Positions 1-7,411 of a stretch of DNA of 64,000 nt are shown here, piece after piece (the stretch's first letter is position 1; every line of letters starts with the position of its first letter). A program made the translations under genes and the position numbers. The notes below the pieces were generated by a model. That model worked only from the letters and a program-made list of their open reading frames with translations. It made no database searches and had not been told where the DNA came from. The stretch comes from Oceanospirillaceae bacterium (GTDB lineage Bacteria; Pseudomonadota; Gammaproteobacteria; Pseudomonadales; Oceanobacteraceae). The stretch covers positions 1 to 64,000 of the forward strand of contig PBQA01000024.1 in NCBI GenBank assembly GCA_002724925.1, read 5' to 3'.

Positions 1-155
1 TCCGGACTGAATGACCGTCTTTGTCTTCTCATTGAACACCTCGTTATTAAGTGTAATGCTACCACTTAAAACAGTGTTCGGGTTTAGTCTGCCACTACAT
101 AATGCCGATATAGTGGCCATTAAACAGAAACTCTTAAGCAGGGCAATGATGGATT

Positions 156-1238
156 ATGCGTCTCTTTAATTTCTTTCTTATAGGTCTGTCTTTTCTCTTG
201 GCAGGCTTTTCTTCTTTTGTATCCGCTGCGCCTTCGGTTCAGGTCGTCTATCGAGGGCTTGATAGTCCGTGGGGGATGGCTGAGATTGCTCCGGGTAAAC
301 TGCTGGTCTCTGAGAAGGGGGGTAACTTCGTTCTTGTTGATGTGCAGTCCGGGGATGTACGCGACATCGCTGGTGCCCCTAAGGTTGTAGCGAATGGTCA
401 GGGTGGTCTGCTCGATGTGGCTGTTCCGCGTGATTATAAAGCCGGTGGCTGGATTTATTTTACCTACAGTGCTCCTGTTCAGGGTGAGGCTGCGACTGCA
501 CTTGCGCGAGCAAAGTTAAATCTCAAGAGTGGTATGTTGACCGACCGCCAGACTCTGCTGGTAACTACCTCGATATCAGACACCTCCCGTCATTTTGGCA
601 GCCGGATAGCGTTTGACGATGATCATGTGTTTTTTACTGTCGGTGATCGCGGTGTCCGTGAAAATGGTCAGGATCTCAGAACACATGCTGGCACTGTGAT
701 CCGGTTAAAGCGCGATGGTTCTGTGCCTGAGGATAATCCTTTTATTGAGTCAGGGCAGGGGCTGGATGAAATCTGGTCGTATGGGCATCGCAATGCTCAA
801 GGCATTACTTTTGATGCAGAGGGGCGTCTGTGGGTTATTGAGCACGGCCCTCGGGGTGGTGATGAGCTGAATCTGATTGCTAAAGCTGAGAATTATGGCT
901 GGCCGGTGGTTTCTCAGGGTAAGGAATATTGGGGGCCTTTTGATGTCGGCGTTAAGGAGAAAGATGGAATGCAGCCAGCGGCAAAAGTTTACGTGCCGTC
1001 GATTGCGCCGGGGAGTCTGATCTCAGTCAGAAGCGACAAGTACGGCTGGAAAGGTGATTTGTTGTCTGGGGCGCTCAAGCTGACGCATCTGAACAGAATT
1101 GTTATGAAGGACGGTAAGCCTGTAGATGAAGAACGTTACTTTGAAGAGCGTGGTCAGAGGCTGCGTGCGTTGCTTGAAGATAGCGAAGGTGTCATCTTTA
1201 TTGCTACGGATGCCGGTGAGCTGTGGCGTCTCGACTAA
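156..1238 (+). CDS. PQQ-dependent aldose-type sugar dehydrogenase, periplasmic (YliI-like)
   Basis: The protein is 360 residues long with an N-terminal signal peptide of about 25 residues (a hydrophobic core ending in VSAAP), so it should act in the periplasm. It has the beta-propeller signatures of the soluble glucose/aldose sugar dehydrogenase family: an early PWGMAE segment, EIWSYGHRNAQG in the middle, HGPRGGDELN and NYGWPVVSQG. In the family the GHRN and HGPRGGDE segments help to bind PQQ and calcium, and the enzyme oxidises aldoses to lactones while passing electrons to the respiratory chain. The length matches E. coli YliI. The start follows only a weak GGA-type ribosome site. The next gene begins 34 bases later, so the two may share a transcript. 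The physiological substrate cannot be read from the sequence. Confidence 0.85.
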   Translation: MRLFNFFLIGLSFLLAGFSSFVSAAPSVQVVYRGLDSPWGMAEIAPGKLLVSEKGGNFVLVDVQSGDVRDIAGAPKVVANGQGGLLDVAVPRDYKAGGWIYFTYSAPVQGEAATALARAKLNLKSGMLTDRQTLLVTTSISDTSRHFGSRIAFDDDHVFFTVGDRGVRENGQDLRTHAGTVIRLKRDGSVPEDNPFIESGQGLDEIWSYGHRNAQGITFDAEGRLWVIEHGPRGGDELNLIAKAENYGWPVVSQGKEYWGPFDVGVKEKDGMQPAAKVYVPSIAPGSLISVRSDKYGWKGDLLSGALKLTHLNRIVMKDGKPVDEERYFEERGQRLRALLEDSEGVIFIATDAGELWRLD

Positions 1239-1272
1239 CAAAAAATAGGATAAGCCAAGGAAGGAGCTCTCG

Positions 1273-2250
1273 ATGGTGGGAAACCAGTGCCTGATATGTG
1301 ATTGTTTTGTTGCTCCTGCTCTTTCCGTAGATCGGGACGTTGTCTGTGCTGATGTTCAATGTCGGAGATTGCATGATCAGCGTTTAACAATGGCCCCGAA
1401 TCTTTATGCACCGTATCTGGCATTTCAGAAATCTCTTATCCGGGAGCGAAGGTCTGCAGCGGCTGCGAATAGAGCGAAAGTTGCTCGTATCATCAGTGAT
1501 GAGGATGAGGAAGGCCGTCTGGCATTGCAGGAATACGTCACGGCTAGCGGCCGGAGTAAAGATATCGACCTGATAACTTTGCCGTCGGTGCCTCAGCATA
1601 CAGTCCCGTTAAGCGAGGAACGAAGGAAGAAATACATCAGGCACCTTGAAACTGAAATGGCAGAGGCAGTAGGGTGTGAAGATGTTTCTGAACTACCCCA
1701 TGATCAGCACTACACTCTGATTGATCGCCGGATCACTCAGGATGCCTTTCTGGCAGAGAACCCTGAGTTGGCAAGGCGGTCGGATGCCTTTTGTGAGATC
1801 TGTCGTGGCGGCTGCTGTATGAAGGGCGGCGACAGCGCTTATGTCTCTGCTGTTATGTTAAGGCGTCAGTTGGACGCTGACCCTGAATTAACTCCTGAGA
1901 GTTTGTTGTCGGCTTATATTGGTAGTATCCCTGAGACCGCTATTGATGGTGGTTGCATTAATCAAGGTGAAGCCGGGTGCGGATTGCCGCGTGATATGCG
2001 TTCGGATGTCTGCAATCACTTTCTGTGTGAGCCTGTCCGGGATTATCAGGCTAAGTCCGCAGAGACAAATGCTATTTCTGATGTTTTTGTAGTTCAGCGC
2101 AGTAATCACCAGTGGAATCGTTTTGCATCAGAGTCTGCAAATGCTCTTGTTGCGTGTTATCTGGTGGACGATGTGGGCTATCACGAAGTGAGCAACGCGC
2201 ACGAAACTCTGATCGGAGAGCAGGATGTTAGTCGTCGTGAAAAAGGATAA
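1273..2250 (+). CDS. Cys-rich protein with YkgJ-like metal-binding motif, function unknown
   Basis: This 325-residue soluble protein begins at an ATG preceded by a strong AAGGAAGGAG ribosome site. The first 32 residues contain a CxxC pair (CLICDC) and two further cysteines, as in a small zinc ribbon. Near residues 178-185 there is a CEICRGGCC cluster, followed by GGCINQGEAGCG and DVCNHFLCE. This pattern resembles the YkgJ family, in which clustered cysteines are predicted to hold zinc or an iron-sulfur centre. There is no signal peptide or membrane segment. A charged helical stretch lies around residues 50-125. It follows the sugar dehydrogenase closely and ends at a shared bidirectional terminator with folD. 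No biochemical function can be assigned; the family match rests on the cysteine spacing alone. Confidence 0.7.
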   Translation: MVGNQCLICDCFVAPALSVDRDVVCADVQCRRLHDQRLTMAPNLYAPYLAFQKSLIRERRSAAAANRAKVARIISDEDEEGRLALQEYVTASGRSKDIDLITLPSVPQHTVPLSEERRKKYIRHLETEMAEAVGCEDVSELPHDQHYTLIDRRITQDAFLAENPELARRSDAFCEICRGGCCMKGGDSAYVSAVMLRRQLDADPELTPESLLSAYIGSIPETAIDGGCINQGEAGCGLPRDMRSDVCNHFLCEPVRDYQAKSAETNAISDVFVVQRSNHQWNRFASESANALVACYLVDDVGYHEVSNAHETLIGEQDVSRREKG

Positions 2251-2262
2251 GTGGAGCGACGT

Positions 2263-2290
2263 AAAAAAGGGCGCTTAAGCGCCCTTTTTT
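2263..2290. terminator. bidirectional intrinsic terminator between convergent genes
   Basis: A perfect inverted repeat (GGGCGC-TTAA-GCGCCC) is flanked by six A residues on the left and six T residues on the right. It therefore reads as a Rho-independent terminator on both strands, closing the Cys-rich gene on the plus strand and folD on the minus strand. Confidence 0.93.
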
Positions 2291-2311
2291 GATGTGTAAC
2301 TTCTATTGCGA

Positions 2312-3169
2312 TTACTGGTCGTGCAGTTCTTCGCAAGCGAATAGGGTGTTCTCAAGCAGTTTGGCGCGAGTCATTGGGCCAACGCCGCCGGGAACAGGGG
2401 TGATGTGTGATGCGCGCTGTGCCGCTGCATCGAAATCAACGTCGCCAACCAGTTTGCCGCTGTCCAGGCGGTTGATGCCTACGTCGATGACGATAGCGCC
2501 GTCTTTCACCCATTCACCTTTAACGATGCCAGGCTTACCGACGGCTACAACAACGATGTCTGCCTGTCGTACGTGGCCTTCAAGGTCTTTTGTGAAGCGA
2601 TGGCAGGTGGTCACTGTGCAGCCTTTCAGCAGAAGCTCAAGGCCCATAGGGCGACCGACAATGTTTGATGCGCCTACGATGACTGCATGCATGCCGGTAA
2701 TGTCCTGGCCGGTGCCATCAAGAAGATCAACCACGCCTGCAGGTGTGCATGGGCGCAGAAGAGGCATGCGCTGAGCCAGACGGCCAACGTTGAATGGGTG
2801 GAAACCATCGACGTCTTTGGTTGGATCAATACGCTCAAGAATCTCGTCAGATTTAAGACCTGCCGGTAGCGGCAGCTGAACCAGAATGCCGTCGACGTCG
2901 TTGTCGTTGTTGAGTTGGTCGATAAGATCGAGCAATTCCTGCTGACTGGTTGTTGCCGGGAGGTCGAATGCTTTGCTGTTTATGCCTACCTGCTCACAGT
3001 CTTTGCGCTTGTGCGATACGTAGACCTGAGATGCTGGGTCAGTACCAACCAGAATGACGGCGAGGCCGGGAGCACGCTTGCCTTGCTCAAGGCGTGCATC
3101 AACACGCTCTTTAATGGATTCGCGCATGGCTTTGGCGGTGGCGTTGCCGTCAATCAGTTGTGCGGTCAT
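2312..3169 (-). CDS. folD: FolD, methylenetetrahydrofolate dehydrogenase / methenyltetrahydrofolate cyclohydrolase
   Basis: This 285-residue cytosolic protein has the full bifunctional FolD architecture. The catalytic domain contains the [14 protein letters not shown] segment, with the catalytic lysine, and the VQLPLP motif. The C-terminal half has the NADP-binding [11 protein letters not shown] loop and the signature [12 protein letters not shown] near the end. It interconverts 5,10-methylene-THF, 5,10-methenyl-THF and 10-formyl-THF and so supplies one-carbon units for purines, formyl-Met-tRNA and methionine; the cobalamin-dependent MetH encoded further along uses the same folate pool. Length and motifs are normal. 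It is transcribed toward the shared terminator and lies just before the tRNA cluster, as I recall for Pseudomonas. Confidence 0.97.
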   Translation of the reverse strand: MTAQLIDGNATAKAMRESIKERVDARLEQGKRAPGLAVILVGTDPASQVYVSHKRKDCEQVGINSKAFDLPATTSQQELLDLIDQLNNDNDVDGILVQLPLPAGLKSDEILERIDPTKDVDGFHPFNVGRLAQRMPLLRPCTPAGVVDLLDGTGQDITGMHAVIVGASNIVGRPMGLELLLKGCTVTTCHRFTKDLEGHVRQADIVVVAVGKPGIVKGEWVKDGAIVIDVGINRLDSGKLVGDVDFDAAAQRASHITPVPGGVGPMTRAKLLENTLFACEELHDQ

Positions 3170-3315
3170 TGAGTATCAACCCTAACAGTAAGCTGTAAAG
3201 CGCGCGATTTTCTCATGCCCGGGCCGTAAAACAAAGGGGGGCGGGGCGGACTTTCATCAGCCTGGTGAGAAATTAACCGAAGCATTTGTTTTTAAACATT
3301 TTTTTGAAAAACCCG

Positions 3316-3342
3316 TTGACGGGAAACTAAGCCATCTATAAT
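3316..3342 (+). promoter_or_regulatory. sigma-70 promoter of the tRNA cluster
   Basis: TTGACG at 3316-3321 and TATAAT at 3337-3342 lie about 45 bases before tRNA-Pro. The spacer is 15 bases, or 17 if TAATAT at 3339 serves as the -10 box. The bases just downstream are GC-rich (ATGCGC), like the discriminators of stable-RNA promoters under stringent control. The assignment rests on consensus match and position. Confidence 0.7.
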
Positions 3343-3385
3343 ATGCGCATCCACTTGAGGGGCTCAGCTTTTTAAGTTGTTAGAT

Positions 3386-3462
3386 CGGGGTATAGCGCAG
3401 TCTGGTAGCGCGCCTGGTTTGGGACCAGGATGTCGGGAGTTCGAATCTCTCTACCCCGACCA
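3386..3462 (+). tRNA. tRNA-Pro (anticodon TGG)
   Basis: The acceptor arms CGGGGTA and TACCCCG pair fully, the anticodon stem is CCTGG/CCAGG with the loop TTTGGGA giving anticodon TGG, and the T arm contains GTTCGAATC. The 3' CCA is encoded. It is the first gene of a three-tRNA cluster. Confidence 0.97.
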
Positions 3463-3488
3463 TTTAATCTCTCGGATTAGATGGACAT

Positions 3489-3565
3489 GCGCCCGTAGCT
3501 CAACTGGATAGAGCATCGGCCTTCTAAGCCGAGGGTTGCAGGTTCAAGCCCTGCCGGGTGCGCCA
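3489..3565 (+). tRNA. tRNA-Arg (anticodon TCT)
   Basis: The acceptor GCGCCCG pairs with CGGGTGC with one G-T wobble. The anticodon stem TCGGC/GCCGA encloses CTTCTAA, giving anticodon TCT, which reads AGA/AGG. The T arm is GGTTCAAGCC and CCA is encoded. It lies 26 bases after tRNA-Pro and is probably processed from the same transcript. Confidence 0.97.
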
Positions 3566-3592
3566 TTTTAATGGTAGCTCAGCAGTCTATGT

Positions 3593-3669
3593 GGTGGCCG
3601 TAGCTCAGTTGGTAGAGTCCAGGATTGTGATTCCTGTTGTCGCGGGTTCGATCCCCGTCGGCCACCCCA
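3593..3669 (+). tRNA. tRNA-His (anticodon GTG)
   Basis: The acceptor GTGGCCG pairs with CGGCCAC. An extra 5' G at 3593 pairs with the discriminator C at 3666, the G-1:C73 pair specific to tRNA-His. The anticodon stem CAGGA/TCCTG encloses TTGTGAT, giving GTG, and CCA is encoded. Confidence 0.97.
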
Positions 3670-3760
3670 CTTTCTCCCCTTCCTCTTGTTAGTCTCTTAG
3701 CCCTTTGGGGCGTATCTTCTTTCGTCCTTTCTGGTGGTTTTAACGTATTGCTCCTTGGGC

Positions 3761-3766
3761 TATAAT
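3761..3766 (+). promoter_or_regulatory. candidate -10 box of the tig promoter
   Basis: A perfect TATAAT lies 72 bases before the tig start codon in the gap after the tRNA cluster. The matching -35 region (TTTTAA about 17 bases upstream) is poor, so the promoter may depend on an activator or on bases around the -10 box. Confidence 0.45.
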
Positions 3767-3837
3767 CCGCGACCTTTATTTATTGACGGTTGGCCGGAGG
3801 CTTGCCGTTCCCACGAAAACTGATATGAGAGGCATCT

Positions 3838-5160
3838 ATGCAAGTGTCCATTGAGACAACCTCTGGTCTTGAACGTTGCATGACCGTTGGTGTACCCGCT
3901 GCGGAAGTAGAAGCGCAAGAAGTTGTAGAGTTGAAGCGCATCGCACAAAGCCAGAAAAACCAGAAAACTCCTGGCTTCCGTACTGGTAAGCCTCTGCCTC
4001 CGAAAGTTCTGAAGCAGCGCTTCGGTAAGCAGGCTCGCCTGGAAGCTGTATACAACCAGATGCAGCAGACTTTCTTCAAGGCGGTTCAGGAGCAGGAAAT
4101 CAAACTGGCAGGTATGCCTAAGTTTGAGCCTACTGTTGATGAAGCAGGAAAAGATCTCGAGTTCAAAGCAGTCTTTGAAGTGTATCCAGAGATCGCTCTG
4201 GCTGGCTTTGACAGCATCAAAATCGAGAAGCGCAGAGCTCAGGTTACTGACGCTGATCTCGACACTATGCTTGAAAATCTGCAGAAGCAGCAGGCTAAGT
4301 GGAACGAAAGCGAAGAAGCAGCCGCTGATGGCGATCAGGTTGTTGTAGATTTCGAAGGTTTCATCGACGGTGAAGCGTTCGAAGGTGGTCAGGCAAATGA
4401 TTACAACCTGACTCTGGGTTCTAACTCTATGATCCCGGGTTTCGAAGATGGTCTGGTTGGTAAGAAAGCGGGCGAAGAAACAACACTTGATGTTGCTTTC
4501 CCAGCGGATTATCACAAAGAAGACCTTCAGGGTAAGCCAGCTCAGTTCAAAGTGACTGTTAAAGCGGTTAAGAAGCCTGAAATGCCAGAGCTGAACGAAG
4601 ACTTCTTCAAAGGTTTCGGTATCGAAACTGCTGACCTGGAAGAGTTCAAAGTTGAGATTCGTAAGAACATGGAGCGTGAGCTCGGTCGTGCGATTCGCAA
4701 CCTGACCAAACAACAGGTTATCGCTGGTCTGCAGGAAAACAACGAAGTTGACGTTCCTTCTGCACTGGTTGATCAGGAAATTGATCGTCTGCGTCAGCAA
4801 GCTGTTCAGCAGTTTGGTGGTGGTCAGCAGATGGATGCTAGCATGCTTCCAGCTGAGCTGTTCAAAGAGCAGGCAGAAAAACGTGTTGTTATCGGCCTGC
4901 TGATGAATGCAGCGATTGAGTCTGCAGATCTGAAGCCGGACGAAGAAAAAGTTGAGGCGCTGATTGAAGAAATGGCGTCCGCTTACCAAGAGCCAGAACA
5001 GGTTCGCGAATACTACAACAGCAACCCGCAGCAGAAAGCTCAGGTTGAAGCTCTGGCCCTTGAAGACCAGGTAGTTGAGAAGGTTCTTGAGTCTGCTCAG
5101 GTAAGCGAAGTTGAGTCTAACTATGAGGAAGTCGTGCGTCTGGCTAACCAGCCTGCGTAA
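3838..5160 (+). CDS. tig: Trigger factor, ribosome-associated chaperone / prolyl isomerase
   Basis: The 440-residue protein has the normal length and three-part structure of trigger factor. The N-terminal ribosome-binding domain carries the FRTGKPLPPKVLKQRFG segment, a variant of the family signature that docks on ribosomal protein L23. The central FKBP-type peptidyl-prolyl isomerase domain follows at about residues 160-250 (DQVVVDFEGFIDGEAFEGG and GSNSMIPGFEDGL). The long helical C-terminal chaperone domain completes it. It binds nascent chains leaving the ribosome and delays misfolding. A GAGAGG ribosome site precedes the ATG. The gene heads the tig-clpP-clpX-lon order conserved in gammaproteobacteria and is separated from clpP by a strong terminator. 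Confidence 0.98.
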   Translation: MQVSIETTSGLERCMTVGVPAAEVEAQEVVELKRIAQSQKNQKTPGFRTGKPLPPKVLKQRFGKQARLEAVYNQMQQTFFKAVQEQEIKLAGMPKFEPTVDEAGKDLEFKAVFEVYPEIALAGFDSIKIEKRRAQVTDADLDTMLENLQKQQAKWNESEEAAADGDQVVVDFEGFIDGEAFEGGQANDYNLTLGSNSMIPGFEDGLVGKKAGEETTLDVAFPADYHKEDLQGKPAQFKVTVKAVKKPEMPELNEDFFKGFGIETADLEEFKVEIRKNMERELGRAIRNLTKQQVIAGLQENNEVDVPSALVDQEIDRLRQQAVQQFGGGQQMDASMLPAELFKEQAEKRVVIGLLMNAAIESADLKPDEEKVEALIEEMASAYQEPEQVREYYNSNPQQKAQVEALALEDQVVEKVLESAQVSEVESNYEEVVRLANQPA

Positions 5161-5211
5161 GAACTTACCATTCAGACCTGACTTTCAGCCGAGACATGGC
5201 TAAACTGAAAG

Positions 5212-5252
5212 ACAGCCGCTATCCTTTAAGGATAACGGCTGTTTTTCTTTTT
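5212..5252 (+). terminator. intrinsic terminator after tig
   Basis: ACAGCCG (5212) pairs with CGGCTGT (5236), and TATCC pairs with GGATA inside it, closing a TTTAA loop. A T-rich run follows. This should end tig transcription before clpP, possibly with some read-through. Confidence 0.9.
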
Positions 5253-5278
5253 ACTCACGTCAGGGAGTGCAGGGTCGA

Positions 5279-5902
5279 ATGTTTGACTCCATGAAGCAAC
5301 AATCAGAAATTATCGATAACGCTCTGGTACCAATGGTGGTAGAGCAGTCCGCGCGCGGCGAGCGCTCTTACGACATCTACTCACGCTTATTGAAAGAGCG
5401 CGTCATCTTTCTGGTGGGTCAGGTCGAAGACCATATGGCTAACCTGGTCGTAGCTCAGCTGCTGTTCCTTGAGTCTGAGAACCCGGATAAAGATATTCAC
5501 CTTTACATTAACTCACCGGGTGGTTCGGTAACTGCAGGCATGTCGATCTATGACACCATGCAGTTCATTAAGCCGGATGTGAGCACTATGGTTATTGGTC
5601 AGGCGTGCTCGATGGGCGCATTTCTGCTGGCAGCCGGTGCCGAAGGCAAGCGTTACAGCGTGCCGAATTCACGAGTGATGATTCACCAGCCAAGCGGTGG
5701 TGCTCAGGGTCAGGCAACTGACATTCTCATCCATGCTCAGAACATTCAGGACACAAAGGACCGTCTGAATCGCATTCTTGCGGAACATACGGGCCAACCG
5801 CTGGACAAAGTCATTGCGGATACTGAACGCGATAACTTTATGGATGCAGAAGCGGCGAAAGCCTACGGTATTGTCGATGAAGTCCTGACAAAACGGGCAT
5901 AA
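5279..5902 (+). CDS. clpP: ClpP, ATP-dependent Clp protease proteolytic subunit
   Basis: Starting at ATG 5279 the protein is 207 residues and its catalytic triad falls at Ser111, His136 and Asp185, as I recall the numbering of the E. coli precursor. The motifs are QACSMGAF around the serine and MIHQPSGG around the histidine. An in-frame GTG at 5267 would add four residues, but its AGGGA would touch the start codon, so the ATG with AGGG seven bases upstream is preferred. ClpP forms the two-ring barrel that degrades substrates fed by ClpX, encoded next. In the family the N-terminal propeptide is removed by autoprocessing. No separate promoter is obvious after the tig terminator. Confidence 0.97.
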   Translation: MFDSMKQQSEIIDNALVPMVVEQSARGERSYDIYSRLLKERVIFLVGQVEDHMANLVVAQLLFLESENPDKDIHLYINSPGGSVTAGMSIYDTMQFIKPDVSTMVIGQACSMGAFLLAAGAEGKRYSVPNSRVMIHQPSGGAQGQATDILIHAQNIQDTKDRLNRILAEHTGQPLDKVIADTERDNFMDAEAAKAYGIVDEVLTKRA

Positions 5903-5998
5903 CGAAATATTCCGCGTTAATTCTCTCCGGCGGCTTGAAATTGCCGTCGGAAGCATCCATCTTTGAATAAACAGTAAGTAAGACGACGAGGCAGTCGA

Positions 5999-7282
5999 AT
6001 GACCGACGAAACAAAAGGCAAAGGCGACGACGGTAAGCTGCTTTACTGCTCTTTTTGCGGTAAAAGCCAGCATGAAGTCCGTAAGTTGATCGCCGGGCCT
6101 TCGGTGTTTATCTGTGACGAATGCGTTGATTTGTGCAACGACATCATTCGTGAGGAAGTACAGGACGCCGAAACAAAAGGGAGCTCAGACCAGTTGCCGA
6201 CTCCGCAGGAGATCAAGGCGACACTGGATGAATACGTCATTGGCCAGGACAAAGCGAAGGTTGTGTTGGCCGTGGCCGTTTACAACCACTACAAGCGCTT
6301 GCAGCATGATGGTGGCAAGGCTGGCGTAGAGCTTTCTAAAAGTAATATCCTGCTGATCGGTCCGACGGGTAGTGGTAAAACGCTGCTGGCAGAAACGTTG
6401 GCGCGACTGCTGAATGTACCATTCACAATCGCTGACGCGACGACGCTTACGGAAGCGGGTTATGTGGGTGAGGATGTTGAGAATATCATCCAGAAACTGC
6501 TTCAGAAGTGTGACTATGACGTTGATAAGGCGCAGCGTGGTATCGTGTATATCGATGAAATCGATAAGATTTCACGTAAGTCTGACAACCCTTCGATCAC
6601 ACGCGATGTGTCGGGTGAGGGTGTTCAGCAGGCATTGCTCAAGCTGATTGAAGGTACGGTTGCATCGGTTCCGCCTCAGGGTGGACGTAAGCATCCGCAG
6701 CAGGAGTTCCTGCAGGTAGATACGGGTAATATCCTGTTTATTTGTGGTGGTGCTTTTGCTGGACTCGACAACATCATTCGCGACCGCTCTGAGAAAAGCT
6801 CAATTGGCTTCTCTGCCACTGTCAAAGGCAAAGAAGATGAGAAGGCCGTCGGTGACGTGCTTCGTGAAATTGAGTCGGGTGACCTGGTTAAGTTTGGTCT
6901 GATTCCAGAATTTATCGGTCGTCTGCCGGTTGTGGCAACGCTCGATGAGCTCGATGAAGATGCACTGGTACGTATTCTGACTGAGCCTAAGAACTCGCTG
7001 GTTCGTCAGTATCAGCGTTTGTTCGAGATGGAGGATGTCGAGCTGGAACTTCGTGATTCTGCCTTGGATGCTATCGCCAAATTGGCGATGGAACGCAAGA
7101 CGGGTGCTCGTGGTTTGCGCTCGATTCTGGAAGCCGCGTTATTGGATAGTATGTATCGTGTACCTTCCGAAGATCACGTTGCTAAAGTCGTCGTGGAAGA
7201 CTCTGTGATTCGCGGCGAGGCAGAACCTCTGATCATCTATGAAAGCAATGATGTTGGTAAAGTCTCACCAGATGACGACTGA
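5999..7282 (+). CDS. clpX: ClpX, ATPase specificity subunit of ClpXP
   Basis: The 427-residue protein starts with the ClpX zinc-binding domain (CSFCGKSQ and CDECVDLC, four cysteines), which recognises substrates and adaptors. The AAA+ module follows, with Walker A GPTGSGKT, Walker B VYIDEIDK, and the GYVGEDVE pore-loop region. Sensor and small-domain segments are intact, including [10 protein letters not shown] near the C-terminus. It unfolds ssrA-tagged and other substrates and threads them into ClpP. The gene lies 96 bases after clpP and precedes an intrinsic terminator. Nothing unusual is seen. Confidence 0.98.
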   Translation: MTDETKGKGDDGKLLYCSFCGKSQHEVRKLIAGPSVFICDECVDLCNDIIREEVQDAETKGSSDQLPTPQEIKATLDEYVIGQDKAKVVLAVAVYNHYKRLQHDGGKAGVELSKSNILLIGPTGSGKTLLAETLARLLNVPFTIADATTLTEAGYVGEDVENIIQKLLQKCDYDVDKAQRGIVYIDEIDKISRKSDNPSITRDVSGEGVQQALLKLIEGTVASVPPQGGRKHPQQEFLQVDTGNILFICGGAFAGLDNIIRDRSEKSSIGFSATVKGKEDEKAVGDVLREIESGDLVKFGLIPEFIGRLPVVATLDELDEDALVRILTEPKNSLVRQYQRLFEMEDVELELRDSALDAIAKLAMERKTGARGLRSILEAALLDSMYRVPSEDHVAKVVVEDSVIRGEAEPLIIYESNDVGKVSPDDD

Positions 7283-7308
7283 TCCACACTTTTAGAATTG
7301 CTTTACAG

Positions 7309-7340
7309 AGAAGGGGCCGATTGGCTCCTTTTCTTTTTCT
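7309..7340 (+). terminator. intrinsic terminator after clpX
   Basis: The stem AAGGGGCC/GGCTCCTT (one G-T pair) with a GATT loop is followed by a T-rich tract. It separates clpPX transcription from the lon promoter just downstream. Confidence 0.85.
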
Positions 7341-7345
7341 ATCCC

Positions 7346-7375
7346 CTTGTAATCCTCTGTTGCCATCCCCAATAT
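7346..7375 (+). promoter_or_regulatory. candidate sigma-32 heat-shock promoter of lon
   Basis: CTTGTAA at 7346-7352 and CCCCAATAT at 7367-7375 are separated by exactly 14 bases. The known RpoH consensus is CTTGAAA, 13-14 bases, CCCCATNT. The site lies about 37-66 bases before the lon start, and lon is a classical heat-shock gene. Confidence 0.65.
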
Positions 7376-7411
7376 CAATAGTGTTACAGATACTTTGAAC
7401 AGGTTGTAAAT

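Noticed and set aside
3760-4989. Long open frame of about 409 codons antisense to trigger factor
   Set aside because: It mirrors the highly biased codon use of tig, its translation is low-complexity Phe/Leu/Arg-rich, and it has no family similarity.
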